Positions 22,501 through 32,429 of a DNA stretch of 64,000 bases are shown one piece after another. Origin of the DNA: Mesostigma viride (Eukaryota > Streptophyta > Mesostigmatophyceae > Mesostigmatales > Mesostigmataceae); assembly GCA_009746045.1 (NCBI GenBank), contig RPFO01000532.1:15001-79000 (forward strand), in the 5' to 3' direction. The notes under the pieces are model-generated. The model was not told the origin of the DNA and ran no database searches. It worked only from the letters and a program-made list of their open reading frames with translations. Position numbers and translations under genes: made by a program. Positions within the stretch are counted from its first letter, which is position 1, and every line of letters starts with the position of its first letter.

Positions 22501-25500
22501 GTAGTATGGGATCATCCATAAGTATGGGATCATCTCTAAATACTGTAGTATGGGTCCATCCATAAGTATTGGATTATCTCTAAATACTGTAGTATGGGAT
22601 CATCTCTAAATACTGTAGTATGGGATCATCCATAAGTATGGGATCATCTCTAAATACTGTAGTATGGGATCATCTCTAAATACTGTAGTATGGGTTCATC
22701 TCTAAATACTATAGTATGGGATCATCCATAAGTATTGGATCATCTCTAAATACTGTAGTATGGGATCATCTCTAAATACTGTAGTATGGGATCATCCATA
22801 AGTATGGGATCATCTCTAAATACTGTAGTATGGGATCATCTCTAAATACTGTAGTATGGGTCCATCCATAAGTATGGGTTCATCTCTAAATACTGTAGTA
22901 TGGGATCATCTCTAAATACTGTAGTATGGGATCATCCATAAGTATTGGATCATCTCTAAATACTGTAGTATGGGTTCATCTCTAAATACTGTAGTATGGG
23001 ATCATCCATAAGTATTGGATCATCTCTAAATACTGTAGTATGGGATCATCTCTAAATACTGTAGTATGGGATCATCTCTAAATACTGTAGTATGGGATCA
23101 TCTCTAAATACTGTAGTATGGGATCATCCATAAGTATTGGATTATCTCTAAATACTGTAGTATGGGATCATCTCTAAATACTGTAGTATGGGATCATCTC
23201 TAAATACTGTAGTATGGGTTCATCCATAAGTATTGGATCATCTCTAAATACTGTAGTATGGGATCATCTCTAAATACTGTAGTATGGGATCATCTCTAAA
23301 TACTGTAGTATGGGTTCATCCATAAGTATTGGATTATCTCTAAATACTGTAGTATGGGTTCATCCATAAGTATTGGATCATCTCTAAATACTGTAGTATG
23401 GGATCATCTCTAAATACTGTAGTATGGGATCATCTCTAAATACTGTAGTATGGGTCCATCCATAAGTATGGGTTCATCTCTAAATACTGTAGTATGGGAT
23501 CATCTCTAAATACTGTAGTATGGGATCATCCATAAGTATGGGATCATCTCTAAATACTGTAGTATGGGATCATCTCTAAATACTGTAGTATGGGATCATC
23601 TCTAAATACTGTAGTATGGGATCATCTCTAAATACTGTAGTATGGGTTCATCCATTAGTATTGGATTATCTCTAAATACTGTAGTATGGGATCATCCATA
23701 AGTATTGGATCATCTCTAAATACTGTAGTATGGGTCCATCCATAAGTATTGGATCATCTCTAAATACTGTAGTATGGGTTCATCCATTAGTATTGGATCA
23801 TCTCTAAATACTGTAGTATGGGTCCATCCATAAGTATGGGTTCATCTCTAAATACTGTAGTATGGGATCATCTCTAAATACTGTAGTATGGGATCATCCA
23901 TAAGTATTGGATCATCTCTAAATACTGTAGTATGGGTTCATCTCTAAATACTGTAGTATGGGATCATCTCTAAATACTGTAGTATGGGTTCATCCATAAG
24001 TATGGGATCATCTCTAAATACTGTAGTATGGGATTATCTCTAAATACTGTAGTATGGGATCATCTCTAAATACTGTAGTATGGGTTCATCCATAAGTATT
24101 GGATTATCTCTAATTACTGTAGTATGGGATCATCTCTAAATACTGTAGTATGGGTTCATCCATAAGTATGGGATCATCTCTAAATACTGTAGTATGGGTC
24201 CATCCATAAGTATGGGATCATCTCTAAATACTGTAGTATGGGATCATCTCTAAATACTGTAGTATGGGATCATCTCTAAATACTGTAGTATGGGATCATC
24301 TCTAAATACTGTAGTATGGGTCCATCCATAAGTATGGGTTCATCTCTAAATACTGTAGTATGGGTTCATCTCTAAATACTGTAGTATGGGTCCATCCATA
24401 AGTATTGGATTATCTCTAAATACTGTAGTATGGGTTCATCTCTAAATACTGTAGTATGGGTCCATCCATCAGTATTGGATTATCTCTAAATACTGTAGTA
24501 TGGGATCATCTCTATATACTGTAGTATGGGATCATCTCTAAATACTGTGGTATGGGATCATCTCTAAATACTGTAGTATGGGTTCATCTCTAAATACTGT
24601 AGTATGGGTCCATCCATAAGTATGGGATCATCTCTAAATACTGTAGTATGGGATCATCTCTAAATACTGTAGTATGGGATCATCTCTAAATACTGTAGTA
24701 TGGGATTATCTCTAAATACTGTAGTATGGGTCCATCCATAAGTATTGGATTATCTCTAAATACTGTAGTATGGGTTCATCTCTAAATACTGTAGTACGGG
24801 TCCATCCATAAGTATTGGATTATCTCTAAATACTGTAGTATGGGTTCATCCATAAGTATTGGATTATCTCTAAATACTGTAGTATGGGTTCATCTCTAAA
24901 TACTGTAGTATGGGTTCATCCATAAGTATTGGATTATCTCTAAATACTGTAGTATGGGTTCATCCATAAGTATTGGATCATCTCTAAATACTGTAGTATG
25001 GGATCATCTCTAAATACTGTAGTATGGGTTCATCCATTAGTATTGGATTATCTCTAAATACTGTAGTATGGGATCATCCATAAGTATTGGATCATCTCTA
25101 AATACTGTAGTATGGGTCCATCCATAAGTATTGGATCATCTCTAAATACTGTAGTATGGGTTCATCCATTAGTATTGGATCATCTCTAAATACTGTAGTA
25201 TGGGTCCATCCATAAGTATGGGTTCATCTCTAAATACTGTAGTATGGGATCATCTCTAAATACTGTAGTATGGGATCATCCATAAGTATTGGATCATCTC
25301 TAAATACTGTAGTATGGGTTCATCTCTAAATACTGTAGTATGGGATCATCTCTAAATACTGTAGTATGGGTTCATCCATAAGTATGGGATCATCTCTAAA
25401 TACTGTAGTATGGGATTATCTCTAAATACTGTAGTATGGGATCATCTCTAAATACTGTAGTATGGGTTCATCCATAAGTATTGGATTATCTCTAATTACT

Positions 25501-27296
25501 GTAGTATGGGATCATCTCTAAATACTGTAGTATGGGTTCATCCATAAGTATGGGATCATCTCTAAATACTGTAGTATGGGTCCATCCATAAGTATGGGAT
25601 CATCTCTAAATACTGTAGTATGGGATCATCTCTAAATACTGTAGTATGGGATCATCTCTAAATACTGTAGTATGGGATCATCTCTAAATACTGTAGTATG
25701 GGTCCATCCATAAGTATGGGTTCATCTCTAAATACTGTAGTATGGGTTCATCTCTAAATACTGTAGTATGGGTCCATCCATAAGTATTGGATTATCTCTA
25801 AATACTGTAGTATGGGTTCATCTCTAAATACTGTAGTATGGGTCCATCCATCAGTATTGGATTATCTCTAAATAATGTAGTATGGGATCATCTCTATATA
25901 CTGTAGTATGGGATCATCTCTAAATACTGTGGTATGGGATCATCTCTAAATACTGTAGTATGGGTTCATCTCTAAATACTGTAGTATGGGTCCATCCATA
26001 AGTATGGGATCATCTCTAAATACTGTAGTATGGGATCATCTCTAAATACTGTAGTATGGGATCATCTCTAAATACTGTAGTATGGGATTATCTCTAAATA
26101 CTGTAGTATGGGTCCATCCATAAGTATTGGATTATCTCTAAATACTGTAGTATGGGTTCATCTCTAAATACTGTAGTACGGGTCCATCCATAAGTATTGG
26201 ATTATCTCCAAATCTTGTAGTATGGGTTCATCCATAAGTATTGGATTATCTCTAAATACTGTAGTATGGGTTCATCTCTAAATACTGTAGTATGGGTTCA
26301 TCCATAAGTATTGGATTATCTCTAAATACTGTAGTATGGGTTCATCCATAAGTATTGGATCATCTCTAAATACTGTAGTATGGGATTATCTCTAAATACT
26401 GTAGTATGGGTTCATCTCTAAATACTGTAGTATGGGTCCATCCATAAGTATGGGATCATCTCTAAATACTGTAGTATGGGATCATCTCTAAATACTGTAG
26501 TATGGGATCATCTCTAAATACTGTAGTATGGGATTATCTCTAAATACTGTAGTATGGGTCCATCCATAAGTATTGGATTATCTCTAAATACTGTAGTATG
26601 GGTTCATCTCTAAATACTGTAGTACGGGTCCATCCATAAGTATTGGATTATATCTAAATACTGTAGTATGGGTTCATCCATAAGTATTGGATCATCTCTA
26701 AATACTGTAGTATGGGATCATCTCTAAATACTGTAGTATGGGATCATCTCTAAATACTGTAGTATGGGTCCATCCATAAGTATTGGATTATCTCTAAATA
26801 CTGTAGTATGGGATCATCTCTAAATACTGTAGTATGGGATCATCTCTAAATACTGTAGTATGGGTTCATCCATAAGTATTGGATTATCTCTAAATACTGT
26901 AGTATGGGATCATCTCTAAATACTGTAGTATGGGATCATCTCTAAATACTGTGGTATGGGTTCATCTCTAAATACTGTAGTATGGGTTCATCCATAAGTA
27001 TTGGATTATCTCTAAATACTGTAGTATGGGTTCATCCATAAGTATTGGATCATCTCTAAATACTGTAGTATGGGATCATCTCTAAATACTGTAGTATGGG
27101 ATCATCTCTAAATACTGTAGTATGGGATCATCTCTAAATACTGTAGTATGGGATCATCTCTAAATACTGTAGTATGGGATCATCCATAAGTATTGGATTA
27201 TCTCTAAATACTGTAGTATGGGTTTATCCATAAGTATTGGATTATCTCTAAATAATGTAGTATGGGATCATCCATAAGTATTGGATTATCTCTAAA
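16545..27296. repeat. L/S satellite, block 2
   Basis: About 10.75 kb of the same L (26 bp) and S (18 bp) monomers. Rare variants show larger duplicated blocks. TCTCTATATA occurs at 24509 and 25891, and the variant CCATCCATC occurs at 24461 and 25843; both pairs are 1382 bp apart, so about 23.6-25.0 kb is repeated in tandem at about 25.0-26.4 kb. Part of that block also resembles 12.4-13.5 kb in block 1. No genes. The block ends at CTCTAAA|TTTGG, where autonomous copy 1 is inserted. Confidence 0.95.
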
Positions 27297-27507
27297 TTTG
27301 GTGAGCTATGCTCATTTTATCTATGACTAACCTGCTGAGCGGAGAATGCAACGCCGTATAGCACCAAAAGAAAAAAAATAATTTTAGAAAAAATATTTTT
27401 TGTGCTGGCACCCGTACCCCAGCCACCCAGGTAGGGGTTGGCTGGAGAGGTGGTTGCTATAAAGGGTGGGCTTCCATTCTAGGGAAGCAGGTTGTTTTCT
27501 TTTGCCT
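27297..27507 (+). repeat. Copy 1, repeat A1
   Basis: The 5' terminal repeat begins TTTGGTGAGCTATGCTCATT, with an inverted core TGAGC-TAT-GCTCA, and ends ..TTTTGCCT. It is identical to A2 except for two extra A in the poly-A run (AAAAAAAATAATTTT). It contains a CCAGCCA/TGGCTGG stem and a TATA box. Confidence 0.95.
27458..27464 (+). promoter_or_regulatory. Putative TATA box in A1
   Basis: TATAAAG followed by GGTGGG lies about 110 bp ahead of the gag ATG. It is conserved in every A repeat (33919, 49308, 54540 and in the A2 copies). Transcription would start near 27490, inside A1. This is inferred from position and sequence only. Confidence 0.5.
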
Positions 27508-27575
27508 GAGAACCTCACGTGACCACAACACAAAAAACAAAACGCAAGATAACACATCAAGCAGTATAACCTACC
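27508..27575 (+). promoter_or_regulatory. A/C-rich gag leader with CACGTG box
   Basis: 68 bp of almost unstructured A/C-rich sequence (CACAACACAAAAAACAAAAC and similar) precede ATG in a good context (ACCATG). A CACGTG hexamer lies at 27516-27521. It is intact in copies 1-3 but CAAGTG in copy 4. Confidence 0.45.
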
Positions 27576-28598
27576 ATGTCCACAGTGACAGCCCCAGACC
27601 GGAATTTCCTAGCGAAACTCAAGCAAGCAGCCAAGGAGGGATGCACCCCAAAGGAGGCCGCCACTGCGGTTCAGAAGATCCTAGGGGAGGGGAACTGGCT
27701 AGAGCGGATCCAGAAGCTCACTCCGGGGCGTGCCAAGAACGTCATGGACGTCCTGGAGGAACGGGGGTTTGTCAGCGACTGGGATGGGGAGGAGGCCCTG
27801 GCCGATGTGCTAGCAGCGCAACTGGGGGAGGCTATTGCAGAGCCGGACCCACCAGTGTCAGCAGGTGCGGTGGGAACGGGGGGTGTTCCCCCTTCGGCAG
27901 GTGGAAGCGGAGGGGCGGGGCATGGTGGAGCGGGCGCTGGGGAGGACGATGGCGCTCCTGGGGCGATCGACCAGGCTGTGGCGGACCTGGACCGAAACCT
28001 AGGTCGGCTGCTGGGGACCGAGACGGGCTATGCAACGCCAGCTGGAGGGCTTCCATCCCGGCCGGGCAACGCCCGCACTGGCGGAGATATTGGCGACCTA
28101 ATATCGGCTATGTCGAAGCTGCTGGACCAGGCAAAGACTCCAGCAGCTGCAAGCCCAGCCGCAGCGACGACTGCTGGCAGGCTGGCGCGCACGAAGGGGG
28201 TGGCGCTGAGTGGGCATGCAGTGCCGGTGCTGGTGAGCAACATGCTGGAGGCGGTGCTGCCGGGAATGCTGGACTACGCGGAGAGCGTGGGGGGGAAGTC
28301 CATCCGTGCATCGTTAATGCTGACGATGCACGGCAGCTCAGCCAGCGGGGAGAGGCGGATGCTGCTCCTGCAGATGGCAGGAATTCTGGACACGATGGTG
28401 ACAGAATTTGGCTACTGGGCCACGCCACGCTCCGAAGTAATTCTGGAGCTGGCAGCAGCCGAGTACCTGGCAAAGCTGATCACGGCATGCCAGCTGGTGG
28501 ATGTGGGGTCGACGGGTGGAAGGGGACGCCGTCGGCAATGCTGCCATTCCAGGAGGGTGGAGCAATGCTGGCGTCTCCGGCGGTGCGGGCGGCGATGA
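27576..28598 (+). pseudogene. gag-like ORF1, copy 1 (C-terminus frameshifted)
   Basis: The first ORF of the element, in the position of gag. The first 312 codons match the 367-codon version in copies 3 and 4. A single T is missing (GGGTGG for GGGTTGG, about 28515-28519), so the last 28 residues become an Arg/Cys-rich tail (GRGRRRQCCHSRR) and the natural Lys/Gly/Asn tail (KKGQGG..NNNK) is lost. No zinc knuckle or known capsid motif is recognised. The N-terminal 70 residues are helical and charged (KLKQAAKEG, RAKNVMDVLEERG), followed by a Gly/Ala/Pro-rich hinge and a second helical region. The function is assumed from position. Copy 2 carries the same frameshift, so both copies descend from one damaged source. 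Confidence 0.75.
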
Positions 28599-28832
28599 GC
28601 ATGGGGAAGCTGCAGCACAAGCTGGAGCAGGGTCCCGGCAAGAAGGGGCAGGGCGGCCCGTCCAACAACAACAAGTGAGGGAGCGGTGCCTTCTTCCACT
28701 ACCTCTTCCAGCACCCCTGCCACCTCGTGACTGGTGGCAGCAGGTACGCTCAGGCCGTAGGCGCGATAGGATGAGTCGGGCTTTTAATGCTCGCACACTA
28801 GCCTGTCAGACGGTTAGGGCGTTAAACTGGAT

Positions 28833-28844
28833 GGGGGGGGGGGG
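28833..28844 (+). promoter_or_regulatory. G12 run at the entry to ORF2 (possible slippage site)
   Basis: Twelve G residues follow AACTGGAT. The ORF2 frame is open from 28818 but has no ATG until codon 31 (28965). A short frame starting with ATG at 28771 runs through the G-run and stops at 28863; one base of -1 slippage on the G-run would lead it into ORF2. The run is exactly twelve G in all four copies (28833, 35294, 50684, 55915). Confidence 0.4.
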
Positions 28845-28874
28845 CGAGACCCGCCTGCTGTAGATTCAGCCCGT

Positions 28875-31805
28875 GTGCCCGGGCCTCTGCAGCAGGCGGC
28901 CCTAGATGGGATCGATGATGCTTGCAGGTCCTTTGTCCGCCGGAACGGTGGTTCCGTAGCGGCAATGGCAGGATCTGTAGTGGATGGGGGTGAATATGCT
29001 GAAGGAGCCCCTTACGAACCGTTAGTGGCCGCACGCTTGGCTTTGCCTGGTCCGGGGGAAGGTGGCCAAGTGGATGTGCTGAACTTACTACCCCCCTCTT
29101 GGGGAGCAATTTTGAATGATGAGAGTAGGATGGTACGGACGCTGAGCCCAGCAGAGCGGATCTTGCAGAAGTCGATGCGGATCTCGCGGGGGTGTAGCAT
29201 GGAGGAGTTCGCGCGGGTTTGCACGGTGTGTGTGGAGAGGGGGATTTTGGGTGGATTTTTTGAGGAGGAGCCGCCTATGGTGAACGGTACTTTTGGGGTC
29301 GGAAAGCCCGACGGCCGTATACGGCTGATTGTGGACAACCGGCGTGGCAACATGCCACTACCTGATCCTATGCCCGCTTTTTTACCACACCTTGGCGTGA
29401 TTTGCGATTTGCCCACGCGCGCTGGGGAGGATGTTTTTGGGGGCGTATCAGATTTGGATTCGTACTACAACAGACTCCGCCTGCCAGTTTGGATGCGGCG
29501 GTACTGTGCGTGGATGCCGGTGTGGTCGGATCTGGTGGGCCTGAGTGGGGCTCGTCGGAAGGTGTGGCCGTGGATGTTGTGCTGGCCAATGGGCAACAAG
29601 CTGGCCGTCGCGGTGGCCCAGTGTGTGCATCAGTCTGTGTTGTACCGCTGTGGCCCCAAGCCGCCGTTGGAGGCTAGTCGTGGGCTGAGCATCAACATGT
29701 CCGCGCTGATCCTGGTGGCGGAGGCCAACGAGGCGGGGGAGACCGTCCGGCTGAGGCTGGAGGAGGACCCTGCTGCGCCCTTGGCGCCCTCGCCGTGCTT
29801 CGAATCTCGGCAGGATCTGGAAGGTATGCATGCTGTGACGATCGATGACCTCCATTTCACCCACTGTGCGTCGGTGGATGGGGTGAATCAGCAGCTAGAT
29901 CGTGTTCAGGCTGCCTACGCCGCTGTTGGGCTGGTGCAGAAGTCTGACAAGGTGGTACGGGCGACAGCAGAGCAGACTGGTGTGCAGGCGGTGGGGGTCA
30001 TTCACCAAAGGGATGGTGACGTGGTGCCTGTTCCTGAGCGTGTGGTGGCAGTTATCGCCGCTACTCATAGAATCTTAGATCGCGGGTTTACATACTACCG
30101 CGAACTTAGTTCTGTGCTTGGGAAGTGGGTGTGGATGCATCTGCTGTGCCGCCCCATGCTTTCGGTGTGGTCTGAGACGTACCGGCTGCTAGCAGCCATG
30201 AATGCCTCCCTGCCTGGGCGCCGCTGGCGCCTCCCTGCGGGGGCCCGCCAGGAGCTTCAGGCGGCGATCGACCTGGCCCCCTTTTTGAGGGCGGCCAGGG
30301 CCCGGCCCCTTTCTGACCGGGTCGTCGCAAGTGATGCGAGCGGCTCCGGCGGTGGGGTGGTCTACAGGGACCTGCCTGGGGCCGATTGTGCCCGGCTGGC
30401 GACCCGGCGCGAAGCGCGGGGGTGGCGGACGACAGCTTTAACGTCTGGGGAGGACTGGGACCTGGAGCGCATGGAGGAGGGGGACTACAGCCTGCTGGAT
30501 AGTGGCCACTGGCGTACGGCACTGTCCTACCGGTGGCGGGGGCAGCCTAACCACATCAACGTCAAGGAGGCGATTGCTGCGACACAGGGGGTCGAGTGGT
30601 CGTGCCGGACCAAGGCGTGTCGGGGTAAGCGAGTCGTCCGGCTCGTAGACTCCAGTGCTGTGGTGGGGGCGTTTGTCAGAGGGCGGTCGTCTTCCTACCG
30701 TCTCAACCAGCTGGTTCGACGCTACTGCGCTCTGTCACTGGCTGGCGACATGCAGAGCCACTGGGTCTGGGTGGCTACCGACCACAACCCAGCTGACAAG
30801 GCCAGTCGGCGTGGCGCTTGGGTTCCTGACTTGACCCGGTGTGGTGACGTGCATCCCAACCCTGGGCCTGAGGGGGCGCGACGCCCTCGGGACTTGGCAC
30901 TTTTGGAGGGCACAGTCAACCCTGTGTCTACCTTGCCAGCGTACCGACGTGCGGCGGCTGTCTACGTGGCGTGGGCGCCACCTGGCCCTGTCGACCCAGC
31001 TGACGCCGAAGCCATTTTCTGTGAGTGGATTTCTGCTGTCTACCATGCCAGAGGCGGGCGGGGGCGTACCTTATGCCAGCATGCCAAGGCCTGTCTGCAC
31101 CTGTACTACCCCGACATTGTTCGGAATTGGGTACTGGCGGACCGCCTGCTAGCAGGTTGGCAGCGGCTTGTTCCGGCTGTCAGCCCTCCGCCTATGCCCT
31201 GGCGCCTTTGCTATTTCACTGCCCTGTTGCTAGTTTCACGTCGACAGGTGCATTTGAGTGCGTTGATTATTATTGCTTTCCAGCAGTATTTACGCATTAG
31301 CGAGGCGCTAGGGCTGCGGGTTCGGGATGTGGCTCATCCCGGCCACCCCCTTCTCGAGCCAGGGCCCATGGTCGGTGCCCTTGTGCTGCGCAACCCCAAA
31401 ACTGCGCAGGGGGCGGCCCAGCACGTCCTCGTCCGGGATCCACTTTCTTTGTGGCTCCTGCGACGTCTGACGGCTGGCCAGCCCCCGGATGCACTCCTCT
31501 TTCGAGGCTTAACGTACAGCCAGGCTAGGCAGCAGTGGGAGGCTGTGCAGGCCCGCATGAGCATCCCAGGGATGTTTTCTTTTCACAGCCTCCGGCATGG
31601 GGGGGCGACGCACGACGCCATCGCTGGCGAGTCGCCGGAGGCCATCCAGCTGCGCGGCCGGTGGGCTTCGGCCCTCTCGGTCACGCGCTACATTGGCCTC
31701 CACCGCAGCCTCCTGGGGCGCGACATCCCACCCGCCCTCTGGGCTCAGGCCCTGGGTTTTGACCCAGCGGCTTTCCGGCGCCACTTCGGTGGCGTCGAGT
31801 TTTGA
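28875..31805 (+). CDS. ORF2: reverse transcriptase-RNase H-(2A-like)-tyrosine recombinase, copy 1
   Basis: A 976-codon open frame; the coordinate starts at a GTG (valine), not a proven start, and the first in-frame ATG is at 28965. RT: KPDGRIRLIVDNRRGN (144-159), motif A DLDSYYNRL (193-201), a motif B-like segment around PMGNKLAVAVAQ (238-249) and motif C TIDDLHF (322-328) with the Asp pair 324-325. RNase H: Asp487 (ASDASGSGGG), Glu565 (NVKEAIAA), Asp592 (VDSSAVVGA) and TDHNPADKASR (635-645). A 2A-like motif ends at Pro665. Tyrosine recombinase: Arg807 (YLRISEAL), possible Lys842, HSLRH (904-908), Trp930 (GRW) and the nucleophile Tyr939 (VTRYIGL). All catalytic residues expected of an active enzyme are present and there is no internal stop. 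The product would copy the element RNA into DNA and recombine a circle into the genome. Confidence 0.93.
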   Translation: MPGPLQQAALDGIDDACRSFVRRNGGSVAAMAGSVVDGGEYAEGAPYEPLVAARLALPGPGEGGQVDVLNLLPPSWGAILNDESRMVRTLSPAERILQKSMRISRGCSMEEFARVCTVCVERGILGGFFEEEPPMVNGTFGVGKPDGRIRLIVDNRRGNMPLPDPMPAFLPHLGVICDLPTRAGEDVFGGVSDLDSYYNRLRLPVWMRRYCAWMPVWSDLVGLSGARRKVWPWMLCWPMGNKLAVAVAQCVHQSVLYRCGPKPPLEASRGLSINMSALILVAEANEAGETVRLRLEEDPAAPLAPSPCFESRQDLEGMHAVTIDDLHFTHCASVDGVNQQLDRVQAAYAAVGLVQKSDKVVRATAEQTGVQAVGVIHQRDGDVVPVPERVVAVIAATHRILDRGFTYYRELSSVLGKWVWMHLLCRPMLSVWSETYRLLAAMNASLPGRRWRLPAGARQELQAAIDLAPFLRAARARPLSDRVVASDASGSGGGVVYRDLPGADCARLATRREARGWRTTALTSGEDWDLERMEEGDYSLLDSGHWRTALSYRWRGQPNHINVKEAIAATQGVEWSCRTKACRGKRVVRLVDSSAVVGAFVRGRSSSYRLNQLVRRYCALSLAGDMQSHWVWVATDHNPADKASRRGAWVPDLTRCGDVHPNPGPEGARRPRDLALLEGTVNPVSTLPAYRRAAAVYVAWAPPGPVDPADAEAIFCEWISAVYHARGGRGRTLCQHAKACLHLYYPDIVRNWVLADRLLAGWQRLVPAVSPPPMPWRLCYFTALLLVSRRQVHLSALIIIAFQQYLRISEALGLRVRDVAHPGHPLLEPGPMVGALVLRNPKTAQGAAQHVLVRDPLSLWLLRRLTAGQPPDALLFRGLTYSQARQQWEAVQARMSIPGMFSFHSLRHGGATHDAIAGESPEAIQLRGRWASALSVTRYIGLHRSLLGRDIPPALWAQALGFDPAAFRRHFGGVEF
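30828..30869 (+). other. 2A-like ribosome-skipping motif inside ORF2
   Basis: Codons 652-665 read DLTRCGDVHPNPGP. The 2A consensus is D(V/I)ExNPGP, and here Glu is replaced by His. Skipping would occur between Gly664 and Pro665, just after the last RNase H motif and before the recombinase. The motif is conserved in all four copies (37289-37330, 52679-52720, 57908-57949). Activity is not proven. Confidence 0.7.
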
Positions 31806-32000
31806 CGTCCTCCTGTTTTTACCTCTCGTCTTTTAGCTATCAACTGACCTCACCCTTGTGTGGGAGGTCAGGGGGGAAATGGTTTAACTAACCCGAGGGT
31901 GAACCTGGGTTGGGACAAAGTACCCCCATAGCTAGGTAGTTTAAGTTTTCTTTTTTGCATGTCCTACGTATTTTCGGCTGTTAGCCATGTAAGGAGATGT
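31806..32000 (+). other. ORF2 3' untranslated region
   Basis: Non-coding stretch between the ORF2 stop and B1. It contains a stem of eight pairs at 31844-31871 (CTGACCTC/GAGGTCAG). In copy 2 the element breaks off about 16 bp after the equivalent stem. Confidence 0.7.
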
Positions 32001-32196
32001 GGGTAGAGCAGGGGCACAGCTGCTGTGGGCTGGCCCTGCACATTCACATAGTGTGCTCACCCTAGCATACAGATGGCCGTGTTGCCATCTGGTAGACATG
32101 TCTGTGTTATTCCACCGTATAGAGCTAGCACACATATTGTAATAAATTTGATGTTTTGTGGTGATGCATGCAAAGCAAGGCAAGGCCAGAAATGGA
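32001..32196 (+). repeat. Copy 1, repeat B1
   Basis: 196 bp from GGGTAGAGCAGGGG to AAATGGA, identical to B2. It contains a stem at 32070-32091 (CAGATGGC/GCCATCTG), the near-palindrome CACAGC-T-GCTGTG and the polyadenylation motif. It abuts A2 directly (AAATGGA|TTTGG), the sequence expected if the element's ends were joined. Confidence 0.95.
32135..32146 (+). terminator. Green-algal polyadenylation signal in B1
   Basis: TATTGTAATAAA includes TGTAA, the usual polyadenylation signal of chlorophycean algae, overlapping AATAAA. The same motif is in B2 and, on the element strand, in the B repeats of the non-autonomous family. Confidence 0.65.
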
Positions 32197-32405
32197 TTTG
32201 GTGAGCTATGCTCATTTTATCTATGACTAACCTGCTGAGCGGAGAATGCAACGCCGTATAGCACCAAAAGAAAAAATAATTTTAGAAAAAATATTTTTTG
32301 TGCTGGCACCCGTACCCCAGCCACCCAGGTAGGGGTTGGCTGGAGAGGTGGTTGCTATAAAGGGTGGGCTTCCATTCTAGGGAAGCAGGTTGTTTTCTTT
32401 TGCCT
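32197..32405 (+). repeat. Copy 1, repeat A2
   Basis: 209-bp internal copy of A1, from TTTGGTGAGC to TTTTGCCT. After its end the sequence departs from the A1 leader into the C-rich spacer. Confidence 0.95.
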
Positions 32406-32429
32406 CCCACCCGCCCACCCTGGCAAAAG
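32406..32429 (+). other. A2-B2 spacer with G-quadruplex motif
   Basis: 24 bp reading CCCACCCGCCCACCCTGGC then AAAAG. The complementary strand has GGGTGGGCGGGTGGG, four G-tracts with single-base loops. It is present only between A2 and B2 and is matched in copy 3 (54258-54281) and in the non-autonomous element (14410-14436). Confidence 0.9.

Noticed and set aside
27641-28678. 345-codon frame overlapping gag in copy 1
   Set aside because: It is the alternative GC-rich frame that picks up the true gag C-terminus after the frameshift; it lacks the gag N-terminus and is explained by the single-base deletion.
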